NCBI GenBank assembly: GCA_963804495.1
Contig: CAWDQN010000003.1
Location: forward strand, 62,001 to 126,000
DNA from: Rhodovastum sp963804495
GTDB lineage: Bacteria; Pseudomonadota; Alphaproteobacteria; Acetobacterales; Acetobacteraceae
Direction: 5' to 3'
Length of the DNA stretch: 64,000 bases
Under the pieces are notes generated by a model. The model saw only the letters and a list, made by a program, of their open reading frames with translations. It searched no databases and was not told where the DNA came from. The position numbers were made by a program, and so were the translations under genes. This document shows positions 61,357 through 64,000 of this stretch, in pieces (position 1 is the first letter of the stretch; each line of letters starts with the position of its first letter).

Positions 61357-63165
61357 ATGGAAGCGCATGTCGATCCCGGTGCCTTCAAGCAGGCGCTGAT
61401 CGTCCTGGCCGCCGCCGGCGTGGTGATTCCGCTGTTTCATCGCATGCGGGTATCTCCGGTTCTCGGCTTCATGCTGGTCGGCATGGCTGTCGGTCCGTAC
61501 GGGCTCGGGCGCGCGGTCGATGCCGTGCCCTGGCTCGGCGCGGTCACCTTCGGCGATCCGGCGGCGATCGGGCCGATCGCCGAGCTGGGCGTGGTCATGC
61601 TGCTGTTCATGATCGGGCTGGAACTGTCGTTCGAGCGCCTCTGGGTCATGCGCCGCCTGGTGTTCGGCCTGGGGGCGCTGCAGGTGGTGGCCAGCGCGGC
61701 GGCGCTGGCCGGGCTGGCGGTGCTGGCCGGGTTGCCGCCGCCGGCGGCGCTGGTGGCGGGCATCGCCGGCGCGATGTCGTCCACCGCGGTGGTGATCCAG
61801 GTGCTGTCGGTGGAAAAGCGGCTGGGCACGGCGCTGGGGCGGGTGTGCTTCGCCGTGTTGCTGTTCCAGGACCTCGCCATCGTGCCGGTGCTGCTGGCGA
61901 TCGGCCTGCAACGTGAGGCAAGTGCCGCCGGCGGCGGACTGCTGCTGTGGTTGGCGGCGGTGAAGGCGGTGCTGGCGGTGGGCGCCATCGTCGCCCTCGG
62001 CCGGCTGGGACTGCGGCCGCTGTTTCGGGGCGTCGCCCGCACCGGCAGCCCCGAGTTGTTCATGGCGGCCTGCCTGCTGGTGGTGCTGGCCTCCGCCGTT
62101 GCCACCGCCTGGGCCGGGCTGTCGATGGCCCTGGGTGCGCTGATCGGCGGCCTGCTGCTGGCCGGCACCGAATTCCGCCGCCAGGTGGAAGTCACCATCG
62201 AGCCGTTCAAGGGGCTGTTGCTCGGCGTGTTCCTGATCGCCGTCGGCCTCGGATTCGACCCGATGCGCGTGGTGGCGGACCCGCTGCTCACGCTGGGCGG
62301 CGCGGTGCTGCTGGTGCTGGTCAAGCTGGTGCTGATCGCGCCCGCCGCACGTCTGTTCGGCCTGCCCTGGCCGGCTGCGGTGCAGGCCGGGTTGCTGCTG
62401 GGGCCGGGGGGCGAGTTCGGCTTCGTGGTGCTGTCGGTGGCCGCGCAGGAGGGCATGCTTCCGCACGCGGTGGCCGACACCGCGCTGATTGCGGTGGCGC
62501 TCAGCATGGCGGCGATTCCATTGCTGTCCTCGGTCGGGCGCCGCCACGCGCCCCGTCTGGCGCCCCGGCCGGTGGTGGACCCGGCGCTGCTGCCGCCGGG
62601 GGAAACCGCCACGGAGGCGAGGGTGATCCTCGCCGGGTACGGCCGGGTGGGGCAGACCGTTGGCGCGATGCTGGAGGCGCACGCCATTCCCTATGTCGCC
62701 ATCGACCGCGACGCCGACCGGGTGGCGCGCAAGCGGCGCGCCGGCAAGCCGGTCTACTGGGGCGACATCACCCTGCCGGCGCTGCTGCGCCAGGTCGGCG
62801 TGGCCGACGCGCGGGCGCTGGTGGTGACCATGGACAACCGCCGCAATGTCGATGAGCTGGTGGCCGCCGCCCGCGCCGAACGGCCCGACCTGCTGATCGT
62901 CGCCCGCGCCCGCGATGCCGCCCACGCCGCGCATCTGTACCATGTCGGCGCCTCCGACGCGGTGCCCGAGACGGTCGAGGCCAGCCTGCAGCTTTCCGAG
63001 GCGGTGCTGGTGGATATCGGCATTCCGATGGGGCCGGTGATTGCCTCGATCCACGAGCAGCGGGCGGCGGTGCAAGCAGCGATCAAGGCGGCGGCGCCGC
63101 ACGCGGATGTAAGGCCGCTGGGGCGGCGGCGGTTGCGGGATGCGCGGGCGAGCGCGGCGGAGTAA
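61357..63165 (+). CDS. Monovalent cation/proton antiporter-2 family protein, Kef/YbaL-type
   Basis: A 602-residue CPA2 transporter with an N-terminal Na+/H+-exchanger domain of about 12 helices (including LGVVMLLFMIGLELSFERLW and the GAMSSTAVVIQVLS signature) and a C-terminal TrkA-N domain. The latter has VILAGYGRVGQTVGAMLEAH, binding NAD(H). It probably exchanges K+ or Na+ for H+ under electrophile or pH stress; specificity is not determined. The gene precedes an inverted pair of repeats and ubiM. Confidence 0.92.
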   Translation: MEAHVDPGAFKQALIVLAAAGVVIPLFHRMRVSPVLGFMLVGMAVGPYGLGRAVDAVPWLGAVTFGDPAAIGPIAELGVVMLLFMIGLELSFERLWVMRRLVFGLGALQVVASAAALAGLAVLAGLPPPAALVAGIAGAMSSTAVVIQVLSVEKRLGTALGRVCFAVLLFQDLAIVPVLLAIGLQREASAAGGGLLLWLAAVKAVLAVGAIVALGRLGLRPLFRGVARTGSPELFMAACLLVVLASAVATAWAGLSMALGALIGGLLLAGTEFRRQVEVTIEPFKGLLLGVFLIAVGLGFDPMRVVADPLLTLGGAVLLVLVKLVLIAPAARLFGLPWPAAVQAGLLLGPGGEFGFVVLSVAAQEGMLPHAVADTALIAVALSMAAIPLLSSVGRRHAPRLAPRPVVDPALLPPGETATEARVILAGYGRVGQTVGAMLEAHAIPYVAIDRDADRVARKRRAGKPVYWGDITLPALLRQVGVADARALVVTMDNRRNVDELVAAARAERPDLLIVARARDAAHAAHLYHVGASDAVPETVEASLQLSEAVLVDIGIPMGPVIASIHEQRAAVQAAIKAAAPHADVRPLGRRRLRDARASAAE

Positions 63166-63374
63166 GGAAGGCCAGGGGCTCTGCCCCTGGACCCCGCCAA
63201 GGGCCGAGAGGCCCTTGGAACCCATTCCTTTTTTGCACCGTTGGTAGGAGGAGGGGGTTAGGCGGTGAATCGGTTCACCGCCTAACCCCCTCCTCATATC
63301 AACGGTCTAAAGGAACGGGGTCCAGGGGGCCACCGCCCCCTGGCGGGTCCAGGGCAGAGCCCTGGCCTTCCTTT
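63166..63374. repeat. Composite palindromic element (MITE-like), copy B
   Basis: A two-hairpin left arm (63166-63224) and an inverted right arm (63316-63374) enclose a centre that folds into one long hairpin. Arms 63248-63269 and 63274-63295 are perfect 22-base complements around a TCGG loop, extended by ACCGTTG at 63237-63243 and CAACGGT at 63300-63306. The element lies between the CPA2 antiporter and ubiM genes. The same architecture, with GGCGGTGAA and TTCACCGCC in the centre, occurs at 9411-9612. Confidence 0.87.
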
Positions 63375-63424
63375 CTTCCTCACGCTAGACCCCCCGCTCC
63401 GCAAGCGAAGCCGGAGGAACAACC

Positions 63425-64000
63425 ATGCAGTTCGATATCGTCGTGGCAGGAGCAGGCCCCGCCGGCCTGGCGTTCGCGGCGTCGCTCGCCGGCTCGGGTC
63501 TGCGGCTGGCCTTGATCGAGAAGCAGCCGGAGGCAGCGCTGGCCGATCCGGCGTTCGACGGACGCGAAATCGCCCTGACCCATCTGTCCATGGGTCTGTT
63601 GCGGCGCCTGGGCGCCTGGCAGCGCATTCCCGCGGCCGAGATCGCGCCGCTGCGCGAGGCGCAGGTGCTGAACGGTGTGTCCTCGTTCGCGCTGCGCTTC
63701 GACGCCGACGGCAAAGGCGACGGCCCGCTCGGCGTGCTGGTGCCCAATCACCTGATCCGTCGCAGCCTGTACGAGGTGGTGCGGGACCTGGACGGGGTAA
63801 GCCTGCTGACCGGTGCCAGCGTGGCCGCGGTGCAGACCTCGACCGCGGGGGCGACGGTGGGGCTGGCGGACGGGCGGGAGATGGCGGCGCGGCTGGTGGT
63901 GGCGGCGGACACGCGGTTTTCCGAGTCCCGCCGGCGCATGGGCATTCCGGCGGCCATGCAGGATTTCGGCAAGAGCATGCTGGTCTGCCGCATGGCGCAT
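63425..64000 (+). CDS. ubiM: 5-demethoxyubiquinol-8 5-hydroxylase-like FAD monooxygenase (partial, runs off window)
   Basis: The first 192 codons are present; the gene runs past 64000. The FAD-binding opening is FDIVVAGAGPAGLAFAASLA, then GLRLALIEKQPEAALADPAF, DGREIALTHLSMGLLRRLGA and VPNHLIRRSLYEVV. The DFGKSMLVCRMAH segment and the ADPAFDGREIALTH motif are the pattern I associate with UbiM, the hydroxylase used in ubiquinone synthesis by some alphaproteobacteria. UbiH/UbiF/COQ6 relatives are the alternative. The start is the ATG at 63425, preceded by GGAGGAAC. Confidence 0.75.
   Translation, partial: MQFDIVVAGAGPAGLAFAASLAGSGLRLALIEKQPEAALADPAFDGREIALTHLSMGLLRRLGAWQRIPAAEIAPLREAQVLNGVSSFALRFDADGKGDGPLGVLVPNHLIRRSLYEVVRDLDGVSLLTGASVAAVQTSTAGATVGLADGREMAARLVVAADTRFSESRRRMGIPAAMQDFGKSMLVCRMAH

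Noticed and set aside
61288..63297. Long antisense open frame across the CPA2 antiporter, extending into the repeat
   Set aside because: The antiporter and TrkA-N motifs on the plus strand are unambiguous; the antisense product is low complexity and repeat-derived at its N-terminus.

Overview
The window is GC-rich (roughly 70 percent by eye) chromosomal DNA of an alphaproteobacterium, most likely an Acetobacteraceae or related Rhodospirillales member. This placement is inferred from the gene orders dapF-mtaB-ftsY and tilS-ftsH-folP-glmM-thiD, a UbiM-type ubiquinone hydroxylase, a PII-glutamine synthetase pair, and short GC-rich intergenic palindromes. No ribosomal RNA, CRISPR array, integrase, transposase or replication origin was seen. 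One tRNA, tRNA-His(GTG), is present.

Layout. 0-2 kb: a putative SLOG-type nucleotide-sensor membrane protein. 2-5 kb: the coupled dapF, mtaB and ftsY genes. 5.1-8 kb: an accessory patch with a diverged second copy of the ftsY 3' end, a small membrane protein, and an AT-rich pair encoding an AAA ATPase and a DUF4276/TOPRIM protein. This pair is the best candidate for a poorly described defence system here. 8-24 kb: mainly housekeeping and metabolic genes: an RlmI-like methyltransferase, amidohydrolase, YqgE, peroxiredoxin, Tag, a calcium/proton antiporter, a Cys/Met PLP enzyme, a TTC38-like TPR protein, cytochrome P450, an LpxR-like deacylase and an MmgE/PrpD protein. 24.5-28.5 kb: cell-wall genes (lytic transglycosylase, RlpA/SPOR lipoprotein, D,D-carboxypeptidase) and tmk. 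28.6-32.9 kb: a 1403-residue hybrid histidine kinase with an FNR/FixK-type box upstream. 32.9-34.9 kb: glnB-glnA behind a sigma-54-like promoter. 35-42 kb: an aminotransferase, tRNA-His, aspartate dehydrogenase and a complete branched-chain amino acid type ABC transporter. 42-50 kb: dipeptidase, peptide-binding protein, a broken outer-membrane efflux gene, an EamA transporter, diaminopropionate ammonia-lyase and an SDR enzyme. 50-57.4 kb: tilS, ftsH, folP, glmM, thiD and a thioesterase. 57.5-64 kb: a TPR-glycosyltransferase, a broken repeat-protein gene, a CPA2 antiporter and the start of ubiM.

Two window-wide patterns stand out. First, a family of intergenic repeats made of two consecutive hairpins recurs at gene 3' ends. 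In two places it is arranged as inverted arms around a long central palindrome, like a MITE, and in one place it supplies the C-terminus of the histidine kinase. Second, five apparent frameshifts in four genes all have the same sign: one surplus base, each removable from a run of two or three identical bases. This suggests either systematic sequence error or recent slippage, and those genes should be read with that in mind.

All assignments come from reading the sequence and remembered family motifs. No database search was run.
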